From Klebsormidium nitens (taxonomy: Eukaryota; Streptophyta; Klebsormidiophyceae; Klebsormidiales; Klebsormidiaceae), in assembly GCA_000708835.1 (NCBI GenBank), contig DF237776.1, positions 1 through 29,916 on the forward strand: a stretch of 29,916 nt of DNA. Reading direction: 5' to 3'. The translations under genes and the position numbers were made by a program. Under the pieces are notes generated by a model. The model had not been told where the DNA came from. It searched no databases and saw nothing but the letters and a program-made list of their open reading frames with translations. Below, in pieces: positions 1 through 8,975 of this stretch. The first letter of the stretch is position 1. Every line of letters starts with the position of its first letter.

Positions 1-2046
1 GGACTCTCCGCACTAGTTGCGTGCCTGGCCGCACGATTGCATACGGACAGGTTGCGTTCCGCCACTAGATTCGCTGTTCGATTCTCGCCGTCTCAGATAT
101 TGTACTGCGATTGTCCAATCGGGGCTAGACTTTGCACGTGTTATTTGCGTGACCTGACTTTGCCTAGGCGGACTTATACCAGGTTTAGCATAGCACCCGG
201 ACACTCTATCTTTCGCGCCGCTAGTATGAGACTTGACTTTCGATTGCCTTAGGCTCAGGAGTGTGATTTGTAGAGATATTCTTCTTCTAGGAGTTGCGGG
301 GAGACGAGTTGCTAGGATAGGCGCTTGTGCTGAGGTCTTGAGCAGCTTATTATGGCTCCCGCAGTTGTGTTTTGCTTCCGCTCAATTTCAGCGTGCTTAG
401 TGTGATAAGATTTCATGCGGGGACGTCATGCTGTGTGCGGGGAACTGACGTGTGGCTGCGGAGAGCCAGCGTTTATAGCTGCATAGCCTGTGTGCGGGCT
501 GCCAGGGCCAGCCCCTGGTTGCACTTAAGTGGTATGGGACACTTAAGAGCATGTGTGCAGTAGATTTGTGCCGAGTGCAAAGGGGCTCGCCACGTTATGC
601 TTCCGCTGCGTAGATAGCCTGCGGAGCCGTGCGGAGATGACGTCATACGTGTGACTTGTGCGCGCGCATGAGCATGGCTGCCAGGTGTATCGTTGCTCTC
701 CGCCCTAGTTGCTGATTTCCGCCATGGTGGGGGTTGGCAGGTAGGTGTGGCTTCCTAGAGAGTACACACCTCTGGTTGACGGCGGCAACGGCGTCGATTA
801 TTTTCCGTTAAAATTTCAGAAGGCCCGTCGACGGGGCATCGACGGCGTCGACGGAACCTTGAAAGATTTGTAGGTCCCAATCCCCCGTCAATGGAGTAGT
901 GTCCGTCGACGGACTCCGTCGCCTGCGAAAGCCCGGGGTACCGAGCAGATTTTGATGTACAGACAGTCAACGGTCCGACGACGGAAATAGGAGACTGCAA
1001 AGAACCCAGTGTTTCCGTCGAATTCTAAAAAATCTGGCCCGCCGACGGCGTCAAAAATAAATCCAGGTGCGAACAATCAAACGCGACCATTGTCCGTCCG
1101 ACTCCGACCCCCGGCTGGTGTTCAATGCATGGTCCAAGAGGAAACACGGTACCAACCGGTCACCAGGATTAACATGCAACTGCCAGTTGACGCCGGCAGG
1201 ACTCCGTCCGGCAGTGCATGTACGCCTCTGACAGACCAGCTAGGACGACCGTTTCGTACGGATAGCCGAGCTCAAGACCGGGAGTCAACTTGAAGGGCCG
1301 GACTCGGACAGGAATCAGTTGGGACTCATCAGGCCGGGCTGAGCTAGAAAGCAATTTGATGCGTGCGCCTCCCGGCGGCGTCGTCGTCGGCGGAGCTACC
1401 GGTAGCACAGTTCCAAACGATATCAATAATTACTTGGACAATCACAGACTGCTACCCGTACTGCCAGTCTAGGTAGGATCTGTAACAGTATAGCGTACGG
1501 TAGTCTGTTTGTCTGAAGAAGCTGTCAGTTAAGTAATCTGCACTCTAGTGCAGCTTGCTGCCATCCGCCCAATCATAATTAGCTCCAGCGCAAGTTTTAC
1601 ATTCCCTTCAGCCCACCACCAGCCAGTCTCTACTACCGGTAGCATCAATCAGCTGTCTTCAAGCTAGGGTTCAGCGGATCACTGGCGCCGGCATCCCCTT
1701 CATCCCGCCAGTAGTGGCGATCAAGGTCAATTCGGAGGCTTCCTTGAACGTGAGATTCTTCCTCTTTAACCAGCTGATTCCTCAGGTCATCTTTCTCCAC
1801 GCCCAGCTCATAGACTCCGGGACGTCGTTCTCTGTAAGCTGAGACAAAGCACTAGCGCTAGCTTGTGGCATTGTGGACACTAGCCTGGTAAGGAACATCG
1901 AACATCTGCCTTTGCTTTGTACAAACTTAAATTCAGTGTTGACTCCACTCCCTAATTAGTTCGACATTTGAATCATTCTGCTGCGCTGTTGTTATTACTG
2001 CAAGATATTCAAACTTCTTTATGCAATGTCCCATGTTGCAGGCTCA
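1..2046. other. Intergenic DNA upstream of the Cys-rich gene; no supportable gene
   Basis: I find no reading frame with recognisable protein character; the short frames here have skewed composition and no family motif. The sequence is G/T-rich on the left. A TGACGTCA bZIP-type palindrome lies at 638-645, and a cluster of CCGTCGACGG-like palindromes lies at about 780-1060 (listed separately). The last few hundred bases must hold the promoter of the gene starting at 2047, but I see no convincing TATA box. Confidence 0.6.
780..1060. repeat. Cluster of CCGTCGACGG palindromes and half-sites
   Basis: The stretch has a 12-bp perfect palindrome CCCGTCGACGGG at 824-835, an 8-bp CGTCGACG core at 846-853 and a 14-bp perfect palindrome GTCCGTCGACGGAC at 901-914. 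It also has many half-sites (CCGTCG or CGACGG), for example near 914-920, 980-990, 1013-1020 and 1040-1050. The function is unknown. It could be a binding-site array, the remnant of a repeat element, or a local composition bias. Confidence 0.6.
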
Positions 2047-4874
2047 ATGGCGCCTTCTACCACCATCTATCTCGTCCTGGCGATGGCTCTTCTTCTCGCT
2101 TTCTGCCAGACTGGCGCCTCTGTCTTAGATACAGTAAATGGGTCTGTGACCACCTTGGCTGATGGGGTGAGTACAAAAGCAGTTGGATAATTCTCAGGTT
2201 CACTACAAGCTGGCTTCTCTGACAAGTTGCGATCTTATGTTTGTATCCGCTTTGCACGGGTAAGCCTGCGCTTTAAATATTGAATCCATTGGTTCTTGTA
2301 GCTCCCGGCAGGCACTTAGATTTGATTTTGATGAGACCAACTGATCACCTTGAGATTTACTATCACTATCACAGCATCATGATATTGACTCAACTTGTGG
2401 AAGTTTAAACCACTGGCAGATTGTGGCGGGTCATGTTGCACATCCTCTTCTCGATGCCCACTTTGACCTGACAGCAATGCCCACTTTGACCTGACAAGCT
2501 TTCCAATCCCTTCTCGCAGATCGGGGCCCGGCGCAATCTGCTCCAGATGGTAGCCAACTCACAATGCACAGCGGCCGGACAGTACATTGCGGACACATCC
2601 GTCTCCTGCACCAAAAACTGGCAGTGCACCGGCAACGGGCAGGCGTCCTACAGGAGCTGCCCTATTGGGAGTGCCTTTAAAAGTGAGTGCAAATGCTGCA
2701 TCGCCAAGTTCGTGTGCGGTGGGACTACCTCTGCCCCGACCACCAATCCACCCAAGTCAACAACCCCCATTACCCCAGCTCCGACAACGCCCCGCACCGG
2801 CAACGCCAGCGACTACTCAATGTAAGTCGTCAATCTGAGTACACAGTAATCATTCCTGATCAGATCAACGCGGCAAAGATGAGTTGGGTTTGCTTGACCT
2901 GCTGATGTTGAATTTCGTGTATGGCATATAATCATCTGCACGGAACATTGACAGAGATACCGGTAAGGTTGACCGTCCTTGCCTGTATTATTTCTTGACT
3001 TTTATTTGATTGAAAGTGGTTCAGTTGTCATCAGGTCTCTAGATGAGATGTCCATCACCTTACTTTTAGGGCAACTCAAAACTGGTCAGTATCTGCTTGG
3101 ACTGCAAAGAATTTCCTGGTTTTGGGGACAATGATGTTGATGAATTTTTAAAGGTTGCGACGACCCTTCAGATGGTGCCATTGCAGCGCATAGGCTCGTT
3201 TGCCAAGGTTTTAACTCGTTGTACAACTCCTTTGCAGCTTTCATCGGCTGCGTGAAGCATTCCTATGGTCGGGGCGCCGGCTCCCCGCTTCATGCGTGCC
3301 CCTCCGACCATCCCTCCCGAGAGAACAGTCTCTGCTATGCAAACTGTCCTGGTGGCTACTCTGGAAACGCCTTCATGTGCTACCAGAACTGCCCAAGTGG
3401 TTTCGCAAACACGCCTCTGACTTGCACAAAGCCATGTGAGTGCCAGGTCATTAGATTCTTGTGATCCATCCTCTGAAATTGCCTCTGAAATTGCCTTGCT
3501 TGCATGTGTCTGAGCGATGTCACGTGTGATGCTTGAACCTGTGAGAAACGAATAGCTCATGAGTTAATGTTGACTGTGCCCTAATCAGTTGGAGACGTAC
3601 TTGTCCACCGGCTCTCTCAACTGCGATATGTCCTGGCTTTTGCACTTGAGGCCGGAAAGTCACCAAGGCCTTTTGTGCTTGCACATGTGCCATACTGGCT
3701 TATCTTGCTGCTTGTATTTAATTGGTTGCCCACTTGTATAGATGTGCCTGGGTGAACTCATCTTCGTCTCTGGTCTTGCACATTCTAAAAGGTGTTCATT
3801 CTGAATCCTTAACAGCTTGACTCTTTTGCAGCTGTGTACGGCCGAGGTGGTGGCTACTGCTGGTTCTTCAACAACCCTCAAGCGAATTGTGAGCGCGACA
3901 ACGGCGCTGGGAACTGCGAAATGTGGGGCACGTGCTCGTACCCCAAGTGCCAAGCCAACTTCTCCCCTTTCGCTTGTTGCGTTTGCTCACCAAACTGCCC
4001 CGGAGGTTGGAGTGACTTCGGCGTGGGCTGTTCCAAGCCAGCCTACAATCGTGGCGCCGGCGTTCCCATGCAGTGCGGCTCCAATGAGGACCAGAACGGT
4101 GCCCTGTGCTACCCACCATGCACCAATGGAGCCAAAGGTCGGTCTTTAATGTAGCTACTCTTCGAATGAAGTTCAATGAACTGTACTGCTAGACCGAAGG
4201 TGCACAAGCAGCTGCATCTTCGTTGAACTTTTGCCTCTTTGCCTGTTTCCGATTGTCACTTCCTTATTTCGCGCAGCATGTTGTAGACATTCTAGCACAA
4301 ATGAGCATACTCCACTTGATTGTTAACCAATCTTTCCCGTTGTTCTTAAGGGGTTGGGCCGGTGTGTTGGGGCACATGTTCGGGTACGTACCCGACTGAG
4401 TGCGGCATGTTCTGCACCAAGAGTACGCTCGACTGTGTTCACCTCAACGGAGAGCTTTTGCTTCAATCAAGTGAGTCATTGAAAGTTGATATGTTTGCAC
4501 GGAGATATGACAAGGGAGCATCGACTGCTGCCTGTGGAAACAACTTGAATGCATTTTGTAGTTTGCAAAAAACGATACAAATTGAATTCCATATTCACAA
4601 ACTGGTAAGTCTCTCACTAGCTAGCAGAATAGTAATGAGTGTCCAACATAAAACTATCCGTGCACAACCTCTTGTGTCGATATCTTTGAGTTTTACTCTT
4701 GCAGAGGAAATTCTACAATCCGCTGCAGCCATTGTCAGTTGCGCAGCGACCACAATTGCAACCAATGGTGCGGCAGCCGCATGCTTCGTTTCTGCAATAG
4801 CGGAGGCGACTCTTGTTACTGCTCCAACGGTTGCGGTTTTCTGGGGAGAAAAAATAGATGGATTGTGTAAGTGA
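2047..4874 (+). CDS. Secreted Cys-rich protein: signal peptide, CBM14-like domain, Thr/Pro linker, extracellular Cys-rich modules
   Basis: Proposed exons: 2047-2166, 2520-2821, 2955-2962, 3154-3435, 3832-4137, 4351-4470, 4705-4874 (435 aa); all phases agree. Residues 1-25 form a signal peptide (hydrophobic core, cleavage near TGAS/VLD). Exon 2 has six cysteines with gaps of 13, 5, 10 and 9 residues plus a GQYIAD...SCPIGSAF pattern, which fits a chitin-binding type-2 (CBM14) module. A Thr/Pro-rich, probably O-glycosylated linker follows. Exons 4-6 encode Cys-rich modules with the recurring motifs SYGRGAG, VYGRGGG and YNRGAG, CP-x-G-[YFW], LCY and GVGPVCW. I recall similar modules in hypothetical secreted proteins of protists and algae but cannot name the family. 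The last exon encodes an Ala-rich hydrophobic segment. The stop at 4872-4874 lies inside a GTAAGT (4867-4872), so a further exon is possible. Likely extracellular or wall/mucilage associated (inference). Confidence 0.72.
2167..2519 (+). other. Intron 1 of the Cys-rich gene, with a 20-bp direct repeat
   Basis: GTGAGT donor at 2167 and TTCTCGCAG acceptor ending at 2519; phase 0. Near the acceptor an identical 20-bp segment occurs twice, at 2454-2473 and 2477-2496 (period 23). Confidence 0.75.
2955..2962 (+). other. Predicted 8-nt microexon
   Basis: AGATACCG is bounded by ...TTGACAG and GTAAGG. Exon 2 ends with two codon bases at 2821 before a perfect GTAAGT, and exon 4 needs one preceding base to enter its frame. 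The 8-nt exon resolves both, giving S-I-D-T-G-C across the junctions. A second optional 15-nt piece at 3070-3084 (AG before, GTCAGT after) would also preserve frame. Confidence 0.5.
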
Positions 4875-5349
4875 AACAGGATATGTGGGTAGGTGATCCA
4901 CCGCAAGCTACCAACGTGTATGGAAAACCGAGATTGTTTTCAACAACTTTTGAACAACAACTAAGTCGAGTATGTAAGAGTAATCTAACTAACTCCGAAG
5001 TAGACGTAGTTGTTAACATTGATTTCTTTTAACCATCTACAATTGAAACACGTACCAGTGACTGGATATTTATTTTGAGTACCTTCTTAACAAGTTCTTT
5101 TCTTAAAAGCCAGGCAAAGAAGACGACATTTTACCTACGTAATTCAGAATATGCTACTCTCGAGGTAAAGTGGTCACTTTGCTCCAAAATATTGAGAACT
5201 TATAATAATATTGCTGGCCCACCACTTAAATAATTGGTAGGAATGATAATCACGCGTACCTCTTCACATATCTCATTGGTGACGCATGTTCCACTTATGG
5301 CTCCTCTTATGGGGCCTTTCAACCGGAAAGCCGCTGGCTACAATATATA
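4875..5349. other. AT-rich spacer after the Cys-rich gene
   Basis: No recognisable coding sequence. It holds the 3' end of the Cys-rich transcript, or an intron if the GTAAGT at 4867 is used. The reading frame of the downstream ORF is already open from about 5230, so part of this spacer could be coding. Confidence 0.5.
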
Positions 5350-5799
5350 ATGGGAGACTTTGACCGGTTTGCCGCCACCTTAAGCGCAGAGGGGCCTCAT
5401 CTAGGCCGCCTGATATTTGTGTACCTGAGAACATCTCGGATTCAGCCGCTTTGGTCCGATGCAGACTATTTGAAGGACAGCTTGGAAGCATGGGCGCTCA
5501 CAGCAGACGGACGCTTGGTGGAAAATGTATCGTTGGAAATGTATGCTTGTCTAGATCAGTCCCTTAGAAAGCCATATCAAGAGGTAGAGAGCGGAGCCAA
5601 GGCGTGGTTTTGTCCCATGGCTTTACCGGAAGGTCACAGTGACATTTTCATCGGAAAGTTCTTTCCTGTGTATTGTAAGCAGAGTCTAGTCAAGAGCGGC
5701 GGCAGCAAAGATGGCGAGATCGTCTCCAAAAGCCCTGACTTCCAGGCAAGGAAATGGTCGTGTTGTCTGAGAATGCTTTTTTCTCAGATCAAGAGATGA
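5350..5799 (+). CDS. Hypothetical protein, 149 aa; possible truncated relative of the neighbouring F-box genes
   Basis: This single ORF from ATG 5350 has balanced composition. The frame stays open upstream to about 5230, so the true start could be further 5' or the ORF could be an internal exon. I recognise no domain with certainty. A segment reading D-S-L-E-A-W followed by V-S-L-E-M-Y resembles E-S-M-K-A-W followed by I-S-V-E-V-Y in the minus-strand F-box gene at 7289-8188. This suggests a paralogous C-terminal domain without its F-box. The ATG sits within a TATATAATG string, an odd place for a start after a normal 5' UTR. It may be a gene fragment. Expression and function are unknown. Confidence 0.4.
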   Translation: MGDFDRFAATLSAEGPHLGRLIFVYLRTSRIQPLWSDADYLKDSLEAWALTADGRLVENVSLEMYACLDQSLRKPYQEVESGAKAWFCPMALPEGHSDIFIGKFFPVYCKQSLVKSGGSKDGEIVSKSPDFQARKWSCCLRMLFSQIKR

Positions 5800-6729
5800 G
5801 TCCTGGACTTCTTCGTTTCCTAGGCTGAAAGGTATTACTGAAGTAAGGGCATGACTGAACAGTCCCACTCGTTCCTAAATCTCGCTTAGTGAACGCACTC
5901 TCTTTCACAAGCTTTAGCCCTCGTCACACATGAGATTCGACTCCAATAAACGGGACGCCTCCTGATGTAATACTTGTTGAAACGTTTAAGACAACCCATT
6001 TCTGTGCCATGCATTGCAACCTACAAACACCGCATGGAACCCAGTTCCAAGAAAGACAGATGCAGAGATGTTTGTGGTGACTACGTTTGCACTTTTAGAT
6101 CTTTACTTGCCGGTCGATTTACGACCCGGCAGTCTACTTGAAGTCTGCGTCGCTTGCAAAACTTGCAGGTCACAGCTTGCCGAGTTGTGCAATACTCCAT
6201 CAAGCCGGCCTGCATGATGCCACTCAGGCGGACGGGGCCTTTCTCGTAAGTGCCTCAATTCGGGTCCGCCTACATTATCGTCGAAGTTTCCCTCAGCTCT
6301 CTTTCTGCAAGAATGTATGTATGTATCAATTTTCCAATGCCACATCATGAATGAGCTCGTGTGAAGGATGCTGTCCGGAGGAGGCGCTACTTGTTTTACT
6401 ATTCCCTACCATGTCAAGTCTGGTCGATACATGGCCCGAATCTAACTCCAATACTTCCAAGCGGATTGACCCGGCCTTTTTCAGAATTCTTCAAAGATTT
6501 GCAGATCAGATTACACATTCCGTCAAGTTACACATTCAGCGGCCGGTAAATTCCTACACGGAACCGCTTATCATTATACGCTGCCTCACCGCAGTCGGGA
6601 AGTAGAGCGATGCATGAACAGCAGTACGGAGCGAATCGCCGCTCCAATCATAAGCCCACTGAACCGAGCCGTCAATTCTCTTGGCAGAGGAACGGTAAAA
6701 CTTGCATGATGGGTGGTACGTGGTCAGAA
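5800..6729. other. Spacer without recognisable genes
   Basis: Only short frames with no family resemblance and no splice-compatible continuation were seen. It could include the outer parts of the decayed transposon whose reading frame lies at 6730-7110, but I could not define terminal inverted repeats. Confidence 0.45.
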
Positions 6730-7110
6730 TCAGCCGTGGACTTTACGAAGATTGTCAAAAGATTCATGAAAGTCGATCAAATCTTTCATGGTACAAAAAA
6801 TGAATCGAATCATTAGGCAACAAAGCCCGTAAACAATCCGGTAACCCTTTGTCCTGAAGTATCTGCGCGCCGCATCGTCGTGCATCGGATTAGATTCTCC
6901 ACCATTTTGGAATTTTGTCTTCGTACTCCCATGACAGATGTTGTGTAAACAGATAGCACCGACCAGTACGTCGAACGAGAGCTCAATCTTTTCTCGATCT
7001 TGCATACCAGCTTGTAGATTAAGTGCCGGGCTTCTTACACGCACATATTCGCATCTAACAAGAACTTTGTGGAAAAGCATTCTTGGCAATTCTCTTACTG
7101 AACAAACAAT
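6730..7110 (-). pseudogene. Decayed transposase C-terminal fragment (PIF/Harbinger or DDE_4-like)
   Basis: The minus frame is open from a stop at 7111-7113 down to 6730 and has no ATG at its head. It contains L-V-G-A-I-C-L-H-N-I-C, which resembles the conserved A-x-x-x-L-H-N-[LI]-C block near the C-terminus of PIF/Harbinger-type DDE transposases. A basic/hydrophobic stretch precedes it, as expected of the region that in intact copies reads like V-E-x-x-F-x-x-L-K-x-R-[FW]. Upstream the frame is broken, so only a fragment remains. No terminal repeats or target-site duplication were identified. The family call rests on one motif. Confidence 0.42.
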
Positions 7111-7288
7111 TCACTACGACGTTATTTCAAACGTCAGATCTTTACCGGCAGCAATCTATGATTCTACCAGCGATGCAAGGTGGACGGTAGTACTTTCTTG
7201 AACCAGAAACCTCTATGCTGCTCTTATCCCTGGCTCTACATTCACCAAAGGCCCGGCGGTTCTCCTAGTAGCTTCCTTGCGCAAAACT

Positions 7289-8188
7289 TCAATTCAGAGG
7301 GGATTCCTTCTCGTCAACCCAATTGAAGGTCAAGCGTGGACGTAGCGTGCCGAATTCGACCCGCAAGAAGGAGTCTCTTCCAATCGCTGAGGAGCTTGAA
7401 GGGACACCTGGAGAAGAGAACCCCCGAAAAGAGAAATTCCGCCAGGCAACAGAGTTCGTTCTCAGCTCTTCCAGTTTCGGCTGTTTGCGCGGATCAAATC
7501 CTCCGTACAAGATGTCGGCATAGTCTGCACCTGCGCCGGCGCGCACAGATCCTTCCCGATTGGTGACGTATACCTCAACAGAGATCACACTGAGAAGCTC
7601 AACAAGTTGACGTTGTGTGCTGTCTTTGTCTTCTGCCATCTTCCATGCTTTCATGGATTCCTCTAAAGAGGCAGCTTCAGGCAATGGATTGAGAAATTGT
7701 GTAGCCCATGCCTTATGATGCCTTTCTGAACTCTGGTCTCCTCTTGGCAGAATTAGTACTGCATCCGTGCCCCAGAAGATGAGGCTCCCATGTAGCCGAA
7801 CCAAGGTCAACGTATTTCTACTTGAAAAGGGGTATGACCTAGAGTGAGAGAGAACAAAGCTTTCCTTTTCAAATGTCTTCGTTCTAGTGTTCGACCGAGT
7901 TCTTGGAAAGCGCTCTGTCACAAATTGAGCCATCACAAACTGCTTGAAGCCGCCTAGCCTGTCTATTTCTGCCCCCAGGTATTCTATCTTTCCTAGGTAC
8001 TTCTGTGAGTCGCTATTGCCGTGCCTAGTCATTGGACCATACAGTGCTTCCTTCCAGATGCCTGGGTTCTGTGATGCGCAGCGGTGGAAGGGCGCTAAAA
8101 CAAGGGTCGCTTGGAGCAGAGAGAGGGGATCTTGGGCCGCCAGCTTGCGGAGAACCATTAGCAGCACGTCGCCGGGAAGGCTCTCCAT
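7289..8188 (-). CDS. F-box protein (299 aa), divergent partner of the gene at 8976
   Basis: ATG at 8186-8188 opens MESLPGDVLLMVLRKLAAQD, an F-box beginning (LP-x-D-V/I-x-x-x-V/I-L-x-K-L) that continues to an F-H-R and G-I-W-K-E pattern by about residue 50. The partner gene begins MESLPNDVVSVVLHKLAVQD, so this ATG is the homologous start. An in-frame ATG at 8303-8305 would add 39 residues that the partner lacks. F-box proteins typically bind SKP1 in SCF ubiquitin ligases and recruit substrates through the C-terminal region. The remaining 250 residues match no repeat family that I recognise (no LRR or kelch). No intron is needed. The next gene starts 787 bp away in the opposite orientation. Confidence 0.75.
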   Translation of the reverse strand: MESLPGDVLLMVLRKLAAQDPLSLLQATLVLAPFHRCASQNPGIWKEALYGPMTRHGNSDSQKYLGKIEYLGAEIDRLGGFKQFVMAQFVTERFPRTRSNTRTKTFEKESFVLSHSRSYPFSSRNTLTLVRLHGSLIFWGTDAVLILPRGDQSSERHHKAWATQFLNPLPEAASLEESMKAWKMAEDKDSTQRQLVELLSVISVEVYVTNREGSVRAGAGADYADILYGGFDPRKQPKLEELRTNSVAWRNFSFRGFSSPGVPSSSSAIGRDSFLRVEFGTLRPRLTFNWVDEKESPLN

Positions 8189-8975
8189 GTTTTTGCTGCT
8201 GCTTAACAGGAAGTGAAGTTGATATGCGCTCCTCGCTGGCAATGGAGAAAAAGTACTAGTGAGCAAGATGGAATGCACTTGGATTTTGGAACACGCGGCG
8301 CGCATTCAAATGAAGGGTTTGAGCGCGCGCCGTGCCGCGGCCGCGTCTAACTTGAAATGTCTGAGAACCTCGCCAAAACCTCCCAATATATAGAAGCGCG
8401 CGGGCGGCAGATTTGCCATCCGACGCGGCCGGCCGCACCGGCCGCCACTCTCATTCAGCGTCAGCAATATGATAGCAGTACTTGTGGTCCCAGGAAAGAC
8501 CGGTACCTCCAGACGTCAACTCGACCAGCGGCACGCCTCAAGCTGATGCGGGTGTGACTGGGATTTAGCAGCGTCAGGTTCTATGAATTGACAGGTGGCA
8601 TGGCTTTCATCACGTGTTCCTCCTTTCCTGGAAGTTCATCTAAGCACCTCTCTGCGTTCTTGTTCTGTGCACCAGCTAGACGTCCGTGTGATGATGCAGC
8701 TAGATCGAGATTCACAGCCTCTGCCTTCGAAGTCATTATGTATTTTCTCCTTCAACCAGTCCCTTGCAGTCGAAACAAGTGCCTTCAGCTCGCAAGCTTT
8801 TTGCATCCAAGCTTCTTCGCGTTTGGAAAAGTCCAAAGACCTTCAAATTCCGTAGCCCCCGAAAGAACACAAAGCTCCCTTTCTATCCAAGGAGAAAGGA
8901 AGGAAAGAGGGGAAAGGGAAAAGTATACCAGGAAAGAGGCGGAGAAAAGGCCTCCAGCAAGTTTCTCGAGCTGCC
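8189..8975. promoter_or_regulatory. Shared upstream region of the divergent F-box pair
   Basis: This 787-bp non-coding region separates two head-to-head F-box genes. It contains GC-rich blocks with NotI- and FseI-like GC palindromes near 8330-8345 and 8425-8445. A TATATA lies at 8387-8392, about 200 bp upstream of the minus gene's start and readable as TATATATT on that strand. A strongly purine-rich (GA) stretch at about 8886-8950 lies just before the plus-strand ATG and probably forms its 5' UTR. Confidence 0.55.
8387..8392 (-). promoter_or_regulatory. Candidate TATA box for the minus-strand F-box gene
   Basis: On the minus strand the sequence reads TCTATATATTGG. It lies 199 bp upstream of the ATG at 8188, leaving room for a 5' UTR of roughly 165 nt. 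The element is nearly symmetric, so it could serve the plus strand instead, although that ATG is nearly 590 bp away. Confidence 0.35.

Noticed and set aside
1009-1472. Small frames of 94 and 60 codons
   Set aside because: No motif, skewed composition and no splice continuation to the gene at 2047.
8186-8305. N-terminal extension of the minus-strand F-box protein from ATG 8305
   Set aside because: The paralogue begins exactly at the MESLP Met, and the added 39 residues have no counterpart. The ATG at 8188 was preferred, although a targeting peptide cannot be excluded.
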